This document shows, one piece after another, positions 36,680 to 45,887 of a stretch of DNA of 64,000 nucleotides; position 1 is the first letter of the stretch, and the number at the start of each line of letters is the position of its first letter. Under the pieces are notes generated by a model. It worked only from the letters and a program-made list of their open reading frames with translations, searched no databases and was not told where the DNA came from. The translations under genes and the position numbers were made by a program. The DNA is from Anaerococcus vaginalis ATCC 51170 (GTDB lineage Bacteria > Bacillota > Clostridia > Tissierellales > Peptoniphilaceae), in the NCBI RefSeq assembly GCF_000163295.1, contig NZ_GG700527.1:568105-632104 (forward strand), given 5' to 3'.

Positions 36680-36805
36680 TCAGAGGAAAGTTAACACTGA
36701 TAAATTTCTAAAAATTTTCTTAAAATAATCAATAATTCAAATTCCAGTTTGTAGAACTCAGTAAAACAAATTCTGATTGATGTGGCAATAAAGGAGTGAA
36801 ATAAA

Positions 36806-37324
36806 ATGATTTACGAACCCGAAAATCTAAAAAATAAAAGAGCAATATATGAAAAAAGAGATAAATGGCTTATCCGATTGGCCTTGCTATTTTGGGCGGT
36901 ACTGCTATTTATTTATGTGAACATAGCTCCCTATGTAAAATCAACAATTGGCTTTTTAGGCGTTATCGTTGGTGGTGTTGTTATTACTATTGTTTATTTC
37001 TTTACTGTATTCTTTGTTTTAATGCTTAGAGGACGTCAATTCAGAAAACTGAATAATGATATTGTAAAAGAATATCAAGAAAACAAAAACGGAGAAATCT
37101 TTTTAGAAAAACTTCTTGCAATGGATATGAATCCTAAAGATATGAAAGATGAAATGATATGGTATCTTAATATTGCAACTGCATTTAATGTATTAGGTAA
37201 ACGAAATGAATGTATTGCTTTATATAAACAATTAGAAGAAGTTGCAACAGAAAAAGAGAAAGAATATATTCAAAATAGCATCAAATTTGTGCAAGAACAA
37301 TCAGAAAAAGACGATACTCATTAA
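36806..37324 (+). CDS. Membrane protein with a TPR-like C-terminal part
   Basis: 172 residues. Two membrane segments (about 24-42 and 48-74) follow a charged N-terminus. The cytosolic part, residues 90-165, has a helical repeat look (EMIWYLNIATAFNVLGKRNE, then CIALYKQLEEVA), like one or two tetratricopeptide units. The function is unknown. ATG behind AAGGAG. It stands alone between debris on both sides. Confidence 0.7.
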   Translation: MIYEPENLKNKRAIYEKRDKWLIRLALLFWAVLLFIYVNIAPYVKSTIGFLGVIVGGVVITIVYFFTVFFVLMLRGRQFRKLNNDIVKEYQENKNGEIFLEKLLAMDMNPKDMKDEMIWYLNIATAFNVLGKRNECIALYKQLEEVATEKEKEYIQNSIKFVQEQSEKDDTH

Positions 37325-37451
37325 GAGTCACAATAAAATTAAGAAAGACAGAAGATAGTCAGATGTTTTGTACTATTCCCCATGTTATTTTTATTGTAAT
37401 ATCAAGGCTCATTCAATCGTGGTAAAATAAATGGTTTTTCTATACTTTAAA

Positions 37452-37487
37452 ACGCTTGAGAGTGTGGTATTGATGCCAATGAAATAG
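37452..37487 (+). repeat. Decayed rlmD-type 3' end, copy 4
   Basis: From 37458 the frame reads ESVVLMPMK and a stop codon; the HV codons just before are damaged (GCTT). It matches the same RlmD C-terminal pattern as the other copies. Confidence 0.55.
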
Positions 37488-37788
37488 AATAACAAGATAT
37501 AAAAGTGTTGAAACAGGTGGCTTTTAGGATGTTTTAAAGAAATCTTAAAAGCTATTTTTCTATTATATCTAAAGAAATATTTATGCGAGTCCCAGAAGAA
37601 AATGATAGACGAGCTAATATGGTAAGTGGCAAAGGAAAGAGAAGAATTAATTCAAGCAAATACACACTTTCAAGTATTGTCTACAGCTCTAAATGCAGGG
37701 ATATCTAAAAGCATTAAATTAAAAGAAATAATAAAAAAGAATATTTAAAAAGCCATCACGAGTGATGGAAGTAGCCAGATAGAAGAAA
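37488..37788. other. Debris without an intact gene
   Basis: Short frames only. One short frame up to 37748 reads FQVLSTALNAGISKSIKLKE, then IIKKNI and a stop, and looks like the C-terminal scrap of some gene, not identified. A small hairpin GCCATCAC/GTGATGG occurs at about 37752-37768 without a T-run. Confidence 0.4.
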
Positions 37789-38012
37789 TAGAAGAAATCA
37801 CAATAAGAGCAAACGAAAAAAGAAATACTTTTAAATATAAAAATAAAAGACGAAAAAATTATCTCATATATAAAAAATCAATACAAAGATTCAACTTACA
37901 ACATTAACCTAATAAATAAAAAAGAAAAAATAAATATTTCAGGCAAAGATTATCTCATATATAATTTATTAGGAAAAAAATTCAAAATATCTATGAACGA
38001 ATTTTACCAAGT
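37789..38012 (+). repeat. Second, diverged copy of an internal piece of rlmD
   Basis: This segment aligns with 27070-27292 inside rlmD over its full length, with about 17 substitutions and one inserted A by my hand count (near 92% identity). The insertion breaks the frame early. It corresponds to RlmD residues of about 180-252, not to the 3' end. The divergence means it came from another strain's or species' rlmD, not from a recent local duplication. Confidence 0.85.
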
Positions 38013-38021
38013 TCGAGAAAA

Positions 38022-38324
38022 ATGTTGAAGTATCCAACTGAACTTATGCCTGAAATTGTTAGTGGTACAAAAAATGAAAATGCAGCCTATGTGTTTTCTG
38101 ATTTTTATATAAGCAATGAAGATATTGAAGATAGTGAATTATCATCAATATTTGAAACATTTGCAAAGGGCGGAATTTATAAAGATTGTTGTTTTGGGAA
38201 CTCATGTACACATGCACTGGTTAGACAAAAAAAGCTTATGAATAGAAATATTGAAAAATCAGAAGGGATAACTTTCATTGTAGGAAAATTAAAAGAGCCA
38301 TATATAGTGCAAGTAATAGGTTAA
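38022..38324 (+). CDS. Hypothetical protein or gene fragment
   Basis: 100 codons beginning MLKYPTELMPEIVSG. No family recognised. There is no ribosome binding site, and the frame begins right at the break of the rlmD fragment, so it is probably the C-terminal part of a lost gene. Two Cys pairs (DCCFGNSC) are notable. A stop and IS debris follow. Confidence 0.35.
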   Translation: MLKYPTELMPEIVSGTKNENAAYVFSDFYISNEDIEDSELSSIFETFAKGGIYKDCCFGNSCTHALVRQKKLMNRNIEKSEGITFIVGKLKEPYIVQVIG

Positions 38325-38403
38325 ATAAATGATGAATTGCAAATAATATTGCGACACCTAAACCAAACTAAGTTCGTGCATAAATAAATCAAATGGAGTT
38401 GGG

Positions 38404-38463
38404 TCTGTAAATAATTTTGTGTATCAACCTAAATCCTGACATGATATGTACCCTCTTTACTGG
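38404..38463 (+). repeat. Insertion sequence end
   Basis: GTCTGTAAATAATTTTGTGT and the following 40 bases recur almost unchanged at 47012-47070, and an inverted relative lies at 54465-54508. Such ends are typical of IS terminal inverted repeats (IS256-like and IS3-like patterns). Confidence 0.65.
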
Positions 38464-38488
38464 ACAAACCAGTAAGGAGGGTATTTTT

Positions 38489-38646
38489 ATGAAATATATC
38501 TATGAGTTTAAAAAGAACTGTATAGAATTATACAAACAAGGTAATGGTCTGATACACATAGAAGTATCAACAAATATTACTTCCGTAACTACATAAGAAG
38601 ATGGAATAATTTAGTAGAAACACATGGAATTGAGGTATTAAAGCAT
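38489..38646 (+). mobile_element. Relic of an IS3-family transposase orfA
   Basis: ATG behind AGGAGG encodes MKYIYEFKKNCIELYKQGNG, then the frame breaks and continues as RNYIRRWNNLVETHGIEVLK, matching the N-terminal part of IS3-family OrfA. At least one frameshift and a missing 3' part make it dead. Confidence 0.65.
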
Positions 38647-38685
38647 GAATCTCATATATATATATATCCATAAATTTTGTAATTG

Positions 38686-38848
38686 TTAACCTATGAATAA
38701 AGTTGTCCAGGATTGATACCGATTTCAATTGCTACAGACCTTATTGTTTTCCTGCTAGCACTTTGCTTACTATTCCTAATTTCTCATCAGTTGTCCACTT
38801 GATATTATTTCCATGTTTTAAAATTTCTGGACCATGAAGTTCTTCTCA
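38686..38848 (-). mobile_element. Relic of a second IS3-family orfA, opposite strand
   Basis: Read on the - strand: HGPEILKHGNNIKWTTDEKL, GIVSKVLAGK, then after a one-base break IRSVAIEIGINPGQLYSWVN, the helix-turn-helix part of IS3-type OrfA. It lies head to head with the relic at 38489-38646. Confidence 0.65.
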
Positions 38849-38963
38849 AAGAGATAGTAGGTCTTTTTTATTAATTTTATATTACAATTAATTTTGATTA
38901 ATTTACTATCTTATTAATGGTATACTGTGAATATGACTATTAAAATTTATTAAGAGGATAAGA

Positions 38964-39614
38964 ATGAAAAATATTTTAATCATAGAAGATAATAAAGAGA
39001 TAGCGTTACAAATGGAAAAGTATTTGCTTAATAATGGTTATGAGGTAGAGATTGCATCATCTTTTTACGAAGCAAGCTATAAGATGAATGTAGACATGGA
39101 TGTGGCACTTCTTGATATAAATCTACCAGATAAAGAAGGTCAACATTTGATAGAAAGTTTAAAAGATAAGGACATAAGAGTTATTGTAACAACTGTAAAA
39201 AATGATGAAGATTTTATAATTGATGCCCTAGATCAAGGAGCAGATGACTATTTAACTAAACCATTTTCCCTTGCCATATTAAGGGCAAGAATTGATGCAG
39301 TTTTAAGGACAATACCTATAAGTCAAGACAAAAAAATTACTCACAAGGATATCAAAATAGATTTAAATGATTCAAAAGTTTATTTTAAAAATAATCAAAT
39401 AGACCTAACTCCACTTGAATATGAAATATTACTGTTATTTATCAAAAATCCCCACAGGGTTTTCACAAGAAACCAACTTTTAGAAATGTTTTGGGAAGAT
39501 AGGGATAAATTTGTAAATGACAATACTCTCACATCAACTATTAAGAGAATAAGAGAAAAAATTGATAGAGAAGTTATTACTACTGTCAGAGGAATTGGAT
39601 ACAGGATGGATTGA
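38964..39614 (+). CDS. OmpR-family response regulator
   Basis: 216 residues. The receiver domain has IIEDN, the phosphorylated Asp 51 in ALLDINLPD, and the Lys of LTKPFS. The C-terminal winged helix is of Trans_reg_C type (DLTPLEYEILLLFIKNPHRV and TVRGIGYRMD). The ATG is behind AAGAGGATAAGA. Its histidine kinase and an ABC transporter follow, so it probably senses a peptide antibiotic or membrane stress and controls that transporter. Confidence 0.93.
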   Translation: MKNILIIEDNKEIALQMEKYLLNNGYEVEIASSFYEASYKMNVDMDVALLDINLPDKEGQHLIESLKDKDIRVIVTTVKNDEDFIIDALDQGADDYLTKPFSLAILRARIDAVLRTIPISQDKKITHKDIKIDLNDSKVYFKNNQIDLTPLEYEILLLFIKNPHRVFTRNQLLEMFWEDRDKFVNDNTLTSTIKRIREKIDREVITTVRGIGYRMD

Positions 39615-39615
39615 G

Positions 39616-40476
39616 ATGCTATATATATTTTGGATAATAAGTCTGGGGCTTCTTTATTATTTTTTAGAAAAAAGAAAGAAAAATAGGATAAATGAGCTTA
39701 TAGATTTAATAGAAAACATGAAAAATCAAAATTATAAAATCCCAATGAAGCAAGATGATTTTTCAATTTTGGAAGATAAAATTTATAAGCTTTTTATAGA
39801 AATAGTAGAAGCCAAGGAAACCACAAGCAAAAATAGCGAAAAGCAAATAGAATACCTAGAAGACATCGCTCATCAAATCAAAACTCCTATCACATCTATG
39901 CTTTTTTCCATAGAAAATTTGGAGATGGACTTTCCAGATATTGAGGATATAGAGATTTTAAAAAGACAATTATTAAGATTAAACTCTCTATCAGATATTT
40001 TGCTCAAACTATCTAGCCTTGATGCAAACAAAGAACTTATGAAAAATGAAGATGTTCGTCTTGATGAGTTGATCTTTTATTCTCTAGATACTCTTAATTT
40101 AAAAAAATCTGTAAGAATAATAATAGATGATAGTCTAAAGGAAAATATAATTTGCGGAGATTTTTATTGGCTGGCAGAAGCTATCATAAACATTCTTAAA
40201 AATGCAGATAATAGAAAATCTTGCGATAAAATAACAATTTCATCTGAAAAAAATCCCCTCTATACATCTTTAATTATTGAGGACAATGGCGGAGGAATAG
40301 AAAAAGAGAATATGAAAAAAATCTTTAAACGATTCTATAAAACGCCCGACTCAAATGGTTTTGGAATTGGTCTTGCTATGGCGAAAACAATTGTCGAAAA
40401 AAACAACGGAGAAATTTCTGTTTCAAATATTGATGTTGGAGCAAGATTTGAAATAAAATTCTACAATGTCACCTAA
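39616..40476 (+). CDS. Sensor histidine kinase
   Basis: About 287 residues from the ATG at 39616, one base behind the regulator's stop. One short N-terminal membrane segment (MLYIFWIISLGLLYYFL) is followed directly by the kinase: H-box AHQIKTPITS with His 86, N-box around NILKNADN, and the G-boxes IEDNGGGIE and GFGIGLAMA. It lacks a large sensor domain, as in intramembrane-sensing kinases that take their signal from a partner ABC transporter. An in-frame TTG at 39562 would start inside the regulator gene and is less likely. Confidence 0.92.
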   Translation: MLYIFWIISLGLLYYFLEKRKKNRINELIDLIENMKNQNYKIPMKQDDFSILEDKIYKLFIEIVEAKETTSKNSEKQIEYLEDIAHQIKTPITSMLFSIENLEMDFPDIEDIEILKRQLLRLNSLSDILLKLSSLDANKELMKNEDVRLDELIFYSLDTLNLKKSVRIIIDDSLKENIICGDFYWLAEAIINILKNADNRKSCDKITISSEKNPLYTSLIIEDNGGGIEKENMKKIFKRFYKTPDSNGFGIGLAMAKTIVEKNNGEISVSNIDVGARFEIKFYNVT

Positions 40477-40528
40477 AAATCACTTTACTTTTATATGCTT
40501 ACCTTGACATAAGAAAAAGGAGGCAAGT

Positions 40529-41209
40529 ATGGAAATATTAAAAGTAGAAAATTTAAGAAAAGAATACGGCGAGGGTAATTCTAAGGTCATTGCCTTAGAC
40601 GGTGTTAACCTTGAAATTGAAAGAGGCGAATTTGTCGCTATTGTAGGACCGAGTGGGTCTGGTAAATCAACCCTCCTACATATCATAGGAGGAGTAGATA
40701 GTCCAAATTCTGGAAAAGTTTACATAGATGGTAACGATATATCAAAGTATTCTTCAAAAGAATTAGCATACTTTAGAAGAAGAAAAGTCGGACTAATTTA
40801 TCAATTTTATAATTTAATTCCCAACTTAACAGTTCGTCATAACATAGAACTTCCATTAAAACTTGATAAAAGGAAAATCAATCAAGATGAATTTTCAGAT
40901 ATAGTAAAAAAACTGGGTATAGAAAGTAAACTTGACTCTTTTCCAAGTGAGCTTTCAGGAGGTCAGCAGCAAAGAGTTGCCATAGCTAGAAGTCTTATCT
41001 ACAATCCATCTATAATATTAGCAGATGAACCAACAGGTAATTTGGACAGGAAAAATTCTAAGGAAATGATAGAAATCTTTAAATACTTCAATAAAACCTT
41101 AAAACAGACGATTATCCTAATCACCCATGACGAAGAAATTGCCTTACAAGCAAATCGCATTATTACAATAGTAGATGGAAAAATTGTAGGAGATGAAAAA
41201 CATGAATAA
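40529..41209 (+). CDS. ABC transporter ATP-binding protein, MacB/LolD type
   Basis: 226 residues with Walker A GPSGSGKST, signature LSGGQQQRVAIARS, Walker B ILADEPTGNLD and H-loop ITHDEE, the standard pattern of ATPases working with FtsX-type permeases. AAGGAGG precedes the ATG. It overlaps the permease gene by 17 bases and follows the two-component genes, so it is likely under their control. Possible role: resistance to antimicrobial peptides. Confidence 0.95.
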   Translation: MEILKVENLRKEYGEGNSKVIALDGVNLEIERGEFVAIVGPSGSGKSTLLHIIGGVDSPNSGKVYIDGNDISKYSSKELAYFRRRKVGLIYQFYNLIPNLTVRHNIELPLKLDKRKINQDEFSDIVKKLGIESKLDSFPSELSGGQQQRVAIARSLIYNPSIILADEPTGNLDRKNSKEMIEIFKYFNKTLKQTIILITHDEEIALQANRIITIVDGKIVGDEKHE

Positions 41210-43637
41210 GAAGAATTTTCCTATTTTCATCTCATTATTTATTGTAAGTTTGTTTTTCACCGTAATTTTTTATTACGGATATACAAATATGAAGGCTAAC
41301 TATGGTTATTACATGGCTTCAAGCTTTTATCATGGGGAGATTAAAGAAGAACTCTCAATTGAAGACGTTGAAAAATTAAAGTCCTCTGAAGATATAGATT
41401 TGGTCGGAAAAATGTCTCTTAATCCTGACAATGGAAGGCTTGCTGACGATTTAGTCGTTGTCAACTACCAAGACCAAGCAATCAATAAGATGAGAGAGTA
41501 TTCAAGACTTGTTGACGGCAGATTTGCTGAAAAGGAAGATGAAATTGTAATATCTGAAAGCCTCGTAGAGAAAAATAAACTTAAAATAGGCGATAAGCTA
41601 GAACTTGATTTAGGCAAAAGGTTTTTAGATGGCGAAGAGATAGGTCCCACAAGTGCAAATACTGACAGAGAAAAATTTGAGAGCCAAGGCTCTAAAAGCT
41701 TTACTTTAGTCGGTGTTTATGGAGATGTCTACAACAAGTACAGCAAACTAAGTTTTGCTCTAGGGCTACAAGACAAAATGACCACTTTCAAGACTTTTAT
41801 AAAGTTTCATTCATTTGAAGAAGCTTACAAAAATAGAGCTAAAATACGAAATGAAATAAATAAGAGACTTGGTAAAGATGTTCATTTAGAATTTTCTAAA
41901 AGTCTTATAAACTATTATGGATTAGAAAACGAACTCTTACAAAATATAATGAAAAAGTCTGTTACTATTCTATCAGTACTTGGATGTATAGTAATCTTTG
42001 TGTTTTTTATAAAAAACATATTTTGGGTTTGGGGGCTTAGGAAGATAAGAGAGCTTTCCATTTACAAGTCTATAGGATCTACCAATGGACAAATTTATCT
42101 CTTACTTCTAAAAGAAGGACTTGTTACAACTGCAATTCCAATACTTTTAGGACATATTGCAGGCTTTATCTTTATGTATCGTTTGTATAAAAACATAACA
42201 GAAGGTGTAGGGGTAAGTGCCTTTGAAGGAGTAAAATTTAATCCCTTATTAAGTTTAGCAATAATTTTGGTTTCTTTTATTATTGTAGCACTAGCCATTA
42301 AATCCCCTGCGAAAAAGATTTCTAAAATAAATATTATAGACGGCATAAGAGGGAATATAGATTTTTCAAAATCAAAGAAGAAAAGAGCCAAAGATTTTTG
42401 GAAGGAATTAAAACTTAACAACTTAGCTTCAATAAAATCACAGAGATATATTTCCGCTATAGGGATAATCATTATTTCAGTATTTATAATCACCATAGGC
42501 ATCTCAACATACTACAGAGATTTTTCTCATTACGATGATGGCTATAATTTTTCCGTGGATTATTTTAGTGAAAAGAATCAAGTCCCAAAAATATTAAAAG
42601 AAATTGTCGATAAAATTCCTAACGAGAAGTCTTATATTTCAAAAGATAAATATGTTCAAGTAGAAAATACTAACGAATTCTCAAAGGAAGCAAAAGCAGC
42701 TGGATTAGATGAGGAAGCGAAAAAGAATATAAAAAAATATAAGGCAAAGGGTATGGATGGATTTATCATCGCCTTGGAAGAAAAAGACTTAAAAGAACTT
42801 GGAGGAAAGAAGGGTGAATTTGTCCTCTATAATACAATTCAAGAAGATTCTTCTATTCCAATAGCAAAGGCAAAGAGAATTTCATATTTTGGAAACCCAC
42901 AAACTTTAGACATTAACTTTGAAAATGATTATAATAAGACTATTAAAATTTCAAAGACAATAACAGATTTGGGAAAATATAAGTCAAGAACAATGCCATT
43001 TGATGTAAAAGTTTATACAGATTTTGACACTTATTTTAAACTTATGGAAGAATCAGGTGATGAGAAATATACAGAATATGCCTATACTTTAAATATGAAA
43101 GTAAAAGATTCTGATACCAAAGATGTAAAAGAATATGTAGAGGCCATGATAGGAGAACAAATTTCACCTGATGATAGATTTAATATCAAAATAGGTGAAG
43201 AAATCGCAAAAAATGAATATAAGGAAGTAAAAAGTTTCATAAAATTTGTAATAGGAATAGCATCGATCATCTTTGTACTAAATATCACCAATGGCTACTC
43301 ATCCATTAATTTAAGTCTAATGAGCAGAAAAAAAGAAATCGGAAGTCTTTATTCTTGTGGTATGGATGTAGATGAGTTAAAGAACATCTATCAAAAGGAA
43401 TTTATTGAAGAACAGGTAAAATCCTTTATAATTTCTATTATGGTGAGCTTAGGAGTTATGTTTATAATATCGATAATCGCTTCTGATTTAAGAATGAGTA
43501 CTTTAATAAAATATTATGACTACAAAAGCTTCCTAGGATTCTCACTAGTCGTCTATGGTATTAACCTAATCATCTATAACTTCTCCTTAAAGAGAATATT
43601 AGACAGACCGACTATAGATTTAATTCGAACAATATAA
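41193..43637 (+). CDS. ABC transporter permease, FtsX/MacB type
   Basis: 814 residues. One N-terminal membrane segment precedes an extracytoplasmic MacB-like domain (about 30-245). A first FtsX core lies near 250-370, a second outside domain near 440-675, and a second FtsX core at 680-805. Works with the ATPase encoded just upstream. Starts possible at 41193 and 41202 (MNKKNFPIF); the latter avoids part of the overlap. The ligand is unknown; comparison with other two-component/ABC sets suggests peptide antibiotics or host defence peptides. Confidence 0.9.
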   Translation: MKNMNKKNFPIFISLFIVSLFFTVIFYYGYTNMKANYGYYMASSFYHGEIKEELSIEDVEKLKSSEDIDLVGKMSLNPDNGRLADDLVVVNYQDQAINKMREYSRLVDGRFAEKEDEIVISESLVEKNKLKIGDKLELDLGKRFLDGEEIGPTSANTDREKFESQGSKSFTLVGVYGDVYNKYSKLSFALGLQDKMTTFKTFIKFHSFEEAYKNRAKIRNEINKRLGKDVHLEFSKSLINYYGLENELLQNIMKKSVTILSVLGCIVIFVFFIKNIFWVWGLRKIRELSIYKSIGSTNGQIYLLLLKEGLVTTAIPILLGHIAGFIFMYRLYKNITEGVGVSAFEGVKFNPLLSLAIILVSFIIVALAIKSPAKKISKINIIDGIRGNIDFSKSKKKRAKDFWKELKLNNLASIKSQRYISAIGIIIISVFIITIGISTYYRDFSHYDDGYNFSVDYFSEKNQVPKILKEIVDKIPNEKSYISKDKYVQVENTNEFSKEAKAAGLDEEAKKNIKKYKAKGMDGFIIALEEKDLKELGGKKGEFVLYNTIQEDSSIPIAKAKRISYFGNPQTLDINFENDYNKTIKISKTITDLGKYKSRTMPFDVKVYTDFDTYFKLMEESGDEKYTEYAYTLNMKVKDSDTKDVKEYVEAMIGEQISPDDRFNIKIGEEIAKNEYKEVKSFIKFVIGIASIIFVLNITNGYSSINLSLMSRKKEIGSLYSCGMDVDELKNIYQKEFIEEQVKSFIISIMVSLGVMFIISIIASDLRMSTLIKYYDYKSFLGFSLVVYGINLIIYNFSLKRILDRPTIDLIRTI

Positions 43638-43657
43638 TTTCAAAAAAAGAGGATTAT

Positions 43658-43914
43658 ATGAAGAAAAAATCAGTAATAAATTATATGTAGTTGGAATCGC
43701 AATTTTGGTGATTTATTACCTACTTCCAGTAGATATATTTGAAAACTATACAAACCTAAAACCAACTGGACTCACATCAATATTTGTCTGCCCAATTATT
43801 GGACTAATAGGTTTAATATTTGGCGTAAAGGTAAAGGACAGATTATTTATAGTGTTGAATATTATGTTAACCTTATTACTGCCTATAGCCATGTTTGTAG
43901 GTCATCTAATATAA
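43658..43914 (+). pseudogene. Small membrane protein gene with a one-base frameshift
   Basis: ATG at 43658 behind AGAGGA gives only nine more codons. Adding one A to the six-A tract at 43664-43669 opens one frame: MKKKISNKLYVVGIAILVIY and on to the end at 43914, about 84 residues with three hydrophobic segments. Without the repair, translation could begin only at TTG 43705. It lies directly behind the FtsX permease and may belong to that operon. Function unknown. Confidence 0.6.
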
Positions 43915-43946
43915 GTAATGTAACTAAAACAAGAAAATAATAACCT

Positions 43947-43973
43947 AAACAGCTCTTTTATGGGCTGTTTTTT
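43947..43973 (+). terminator. Intrinsic terminator of the two-component/ABC operon
   Basis: AAACAGCTC (43947-43955), loop TTTTAT, GGGCTGTTT (43962-43970), then further T. One T-G wobble. Confidence 0.8.
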
Positions 43974-44028
43974 CTGTGCTTAAGAATGATATAATAGATC
44001 ATAAGATGAATACTAATTGGACACATAT

Positions 44029-44128
44029 CCACATACGAGGCTTTTGAAAAAAATTAAATTTTATCCATACTGTCTGCTCAACCCATGTGGAGAGTGTAGT
44101 GTTTGTATCAAAACTTAAAGAAAAATAA
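44029..44128 (+). repeat. Decayed rlmD-type 3' end, copy 5
   Basis: From 44084 the frame reads HVESVVFVSKLKEK and a stop codon. The 55 bases before it, starting CCACATACGAGGCTTTTGAA, match the copy at 35202 onward with few changes. It closes the accessory mosaic before the HerA-like gene. From 44129 to 44372 nothing recognisable is seen. Confidence 0.7.
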
Positions 44129-44372
44129 TTGTAAAAACCAAGTAGTACTGAGATTTTTAGGAAATCTTGAAAATTTTTCATTTGGTTATTTAATGATTTT
44201 CAGAAATTTACCCACGGATAGGTCAACCGAGAAATCGCTAGGGTTGAGTTTCTGATAGATATCGATGAGTTGTGGCTGTGAGATAGATATTGCAGAAATT
44301 TCAAAATTGAGATGAAAAAATTATTATTAGAAAATATCAAACACATTTAAGAATTAAGAAAATATATTAAGA

Positions 44373-44388
44373 CAGGACTTTGGTCCTG
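44373..44388. terminator. Hairpin at the 3' end of the HerA-like gene
   Basis: CAGGAC, loop TTTG, GTCCTG: a perfect 6-bp GC-rich stem just behind the - strand gene's stop. The following bases on the - strand are only moderately T-rich. Confidence 0.5.
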
Positions 44389-44399
44389 CCTCTTTTATA

Positions 44400-45887
44400 T
44401 TATCTTCTTTTTTTCATGGAACCAAGGAGGCCTCTTGCGATTTCACGACCAATGGTTCTCGTAATGGTGCCGAGCATGGAGTCGATGCCCTTATCGAAGT
44501 AAGTCTTTTGACTGCGCTTGGATTTTTGTGCTTTTTCGAATTCTTTTTTTTGAGTATCAAGTTCTTTCTGTCTTTCGGCTTCTGATTTTTCTTTTTCAGC
44601 TTTCAACTTTTCTCTTTCAATTCTTTCTAAAAGAATTTCGTAGGCGGATTCTCTGTCAATTGCTTCTTTGTACTTTGTATAAAGTGGAGAAGAATTAACT
44701 AAGACTCTATACTCCTCATCGGTTAGTGTTGAAAAGGATGAGCGGGGCGGAAGGATTAGTGCCTTGTCTGCCACAGTTGGTGCACCACTTTCATCGGCAA
44801 ATGAAACCAATGCTTCTCCGGTCCTAAGATTTATGATTTCTTCCTTTATATCCATTGATTCATCTTGTCTAAATGTGTTTGCAACAGCGTTTATCGCCTT
44901 TAGTTCCTTTGGAGAATAAGCTCTTAGTTGATGTACGATTCTGTTGGAAAGTTGTGATGAAACGGATTCTGGTATGTCGAGAGGATTTTGTGTGATGAAG
45001 AAGACGCCCACCCCTTTACTGCGCACAAGACGAACGACTTGGATAATCTTGTCTTGTAAAACTTTTGGCGTGTTGTTAAAAAGTAAATGCGCTTCGTCAA
45101 AGAAAAATACAAGCTTAGGTTTGTCCAAATCTCCAAGTTCTGGGAAGTTTTCATAGATTTCTGAAAGTAAGTATAGGAGAAGCATGGAGTAGAGAAGTGG
45201 ATTTGAGATCAATTTTGTAGCATTTAAAATATTTACAACACCCTTACCACTTGGATCTGTTCTAATAAAATCGCCGATGTCTATCGCAGGTTCTCCAAAG
45301 AATAAATCTCCGCCAGCATCTTCAATAAACAAAAGCTTTCTAGAAATTGCAGAGAGACTTTGACTAGCCACATTGCCGTAGGTCCTACTAATCTCGTCCT
45401 TATTTTCACCGACAAAATTTATCATCTGTTTAAGATCCTTTAAATCGATTAATAGAAGACCCTCGCTGTCGGCAACCTTGAAAATAATATTTAAAACCCC
45501 AGCCTGAGTATCGTTTAGGTCTAAAATATTTGCGAGCATAAGAGGACCCATCTCAGAAACAGTAACCCTAAGTGGAATTCCTTTTTCGCCGTAGATATCC
45601 CACATATTTACAGGATAATTCTTAAAATCAAAATTAGAAATACCAAGTTCTTCAAGCCTTGAATTTAATTTATCATTCATCTCGCCAGGCTTAGAAATAT
45701 TTGCAAGATCACCCTTCACATCCGCAAGAATGGTCGGAACTCCAGCGTCAGAGAGACCTTCCGTAAGCACCTTTAGAGTGACAGTTTTTCCAGTTCCAGT
45801 AGCTCCGCTGATCAGTCCGTGTCGATTTATTTTATTTAAAAGAATATAATTTTCCGTATTCCCATTGCCAATCAAAATTTTGTCCAT
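44400..45887 (-). CDS. HerA-like ATPase of the DUF853 (YjgR) family
   Basis: 495 residues. Walker A is GATGTGKT (about 28-35), Walker B/DEAH is LVFFFDEAHLLF (about 260), and the family segments LADVKGDLANISKPG and TQNPLDIPESVSSQLSNR are present. A charged coiled coil (about 415-465) and a basic tail follow. DUF853 proteins are related to the HerA/FtsK ATPases; the role is not settled, DNA handling being the usual guess. GGAGG precedes the start on the - strand. It is monocistronic. Confidence 0.9.
   Translation of the reverse strand: MDKILIGNGNTENYILLNKINRHGLISGATGTGKTVTLKVLTEGLSDAGVPTILADVKGDLANISKPGEMNDKLNSRLEELGISNFDFKNYPVNMWDIYGEKGIPLRVTVSEMGPLMLANILDLNDTQAGVLNIIFKVADSEGLLLIDLKDLKQMINFVGENKDEISRTYGNVASQSLSAISRKLLFIEDAGGDLFFGEPAIDIGDFIRTDPSGKGVVNILNATKLISNPLLYSMLLLYLLSEIYENFPELGDLDKPKLVFFFDEAHLLFNNTPKVLQDKIIQVVRLVRSKGVGVFFITQNPLDIPESVSSQLSNRIVHQLRAYSPKELKAINAVANTFRQDESMDIKEEIINLRTGEALVSFADESGAPTVADKALILPPRSSFSTLTDEEYRVLVNSSPLYTKYKEAIDRESAYEILLERIEREKLKAEKEKSEAERQKELDTQKKEFEKAQKSKRSQKTYFDKGIDSMLGTITRTIGREIARGLLGSMKKRR

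Noticed and set aside
44400..45887. Conjugation coupling protein or integrated-element motor for the HerA-like gene
   Set aside because: Motifs fit DUF853/YjgR, a chromosomal family; no relaxase, type IV secretion or integrase genes are nearby.
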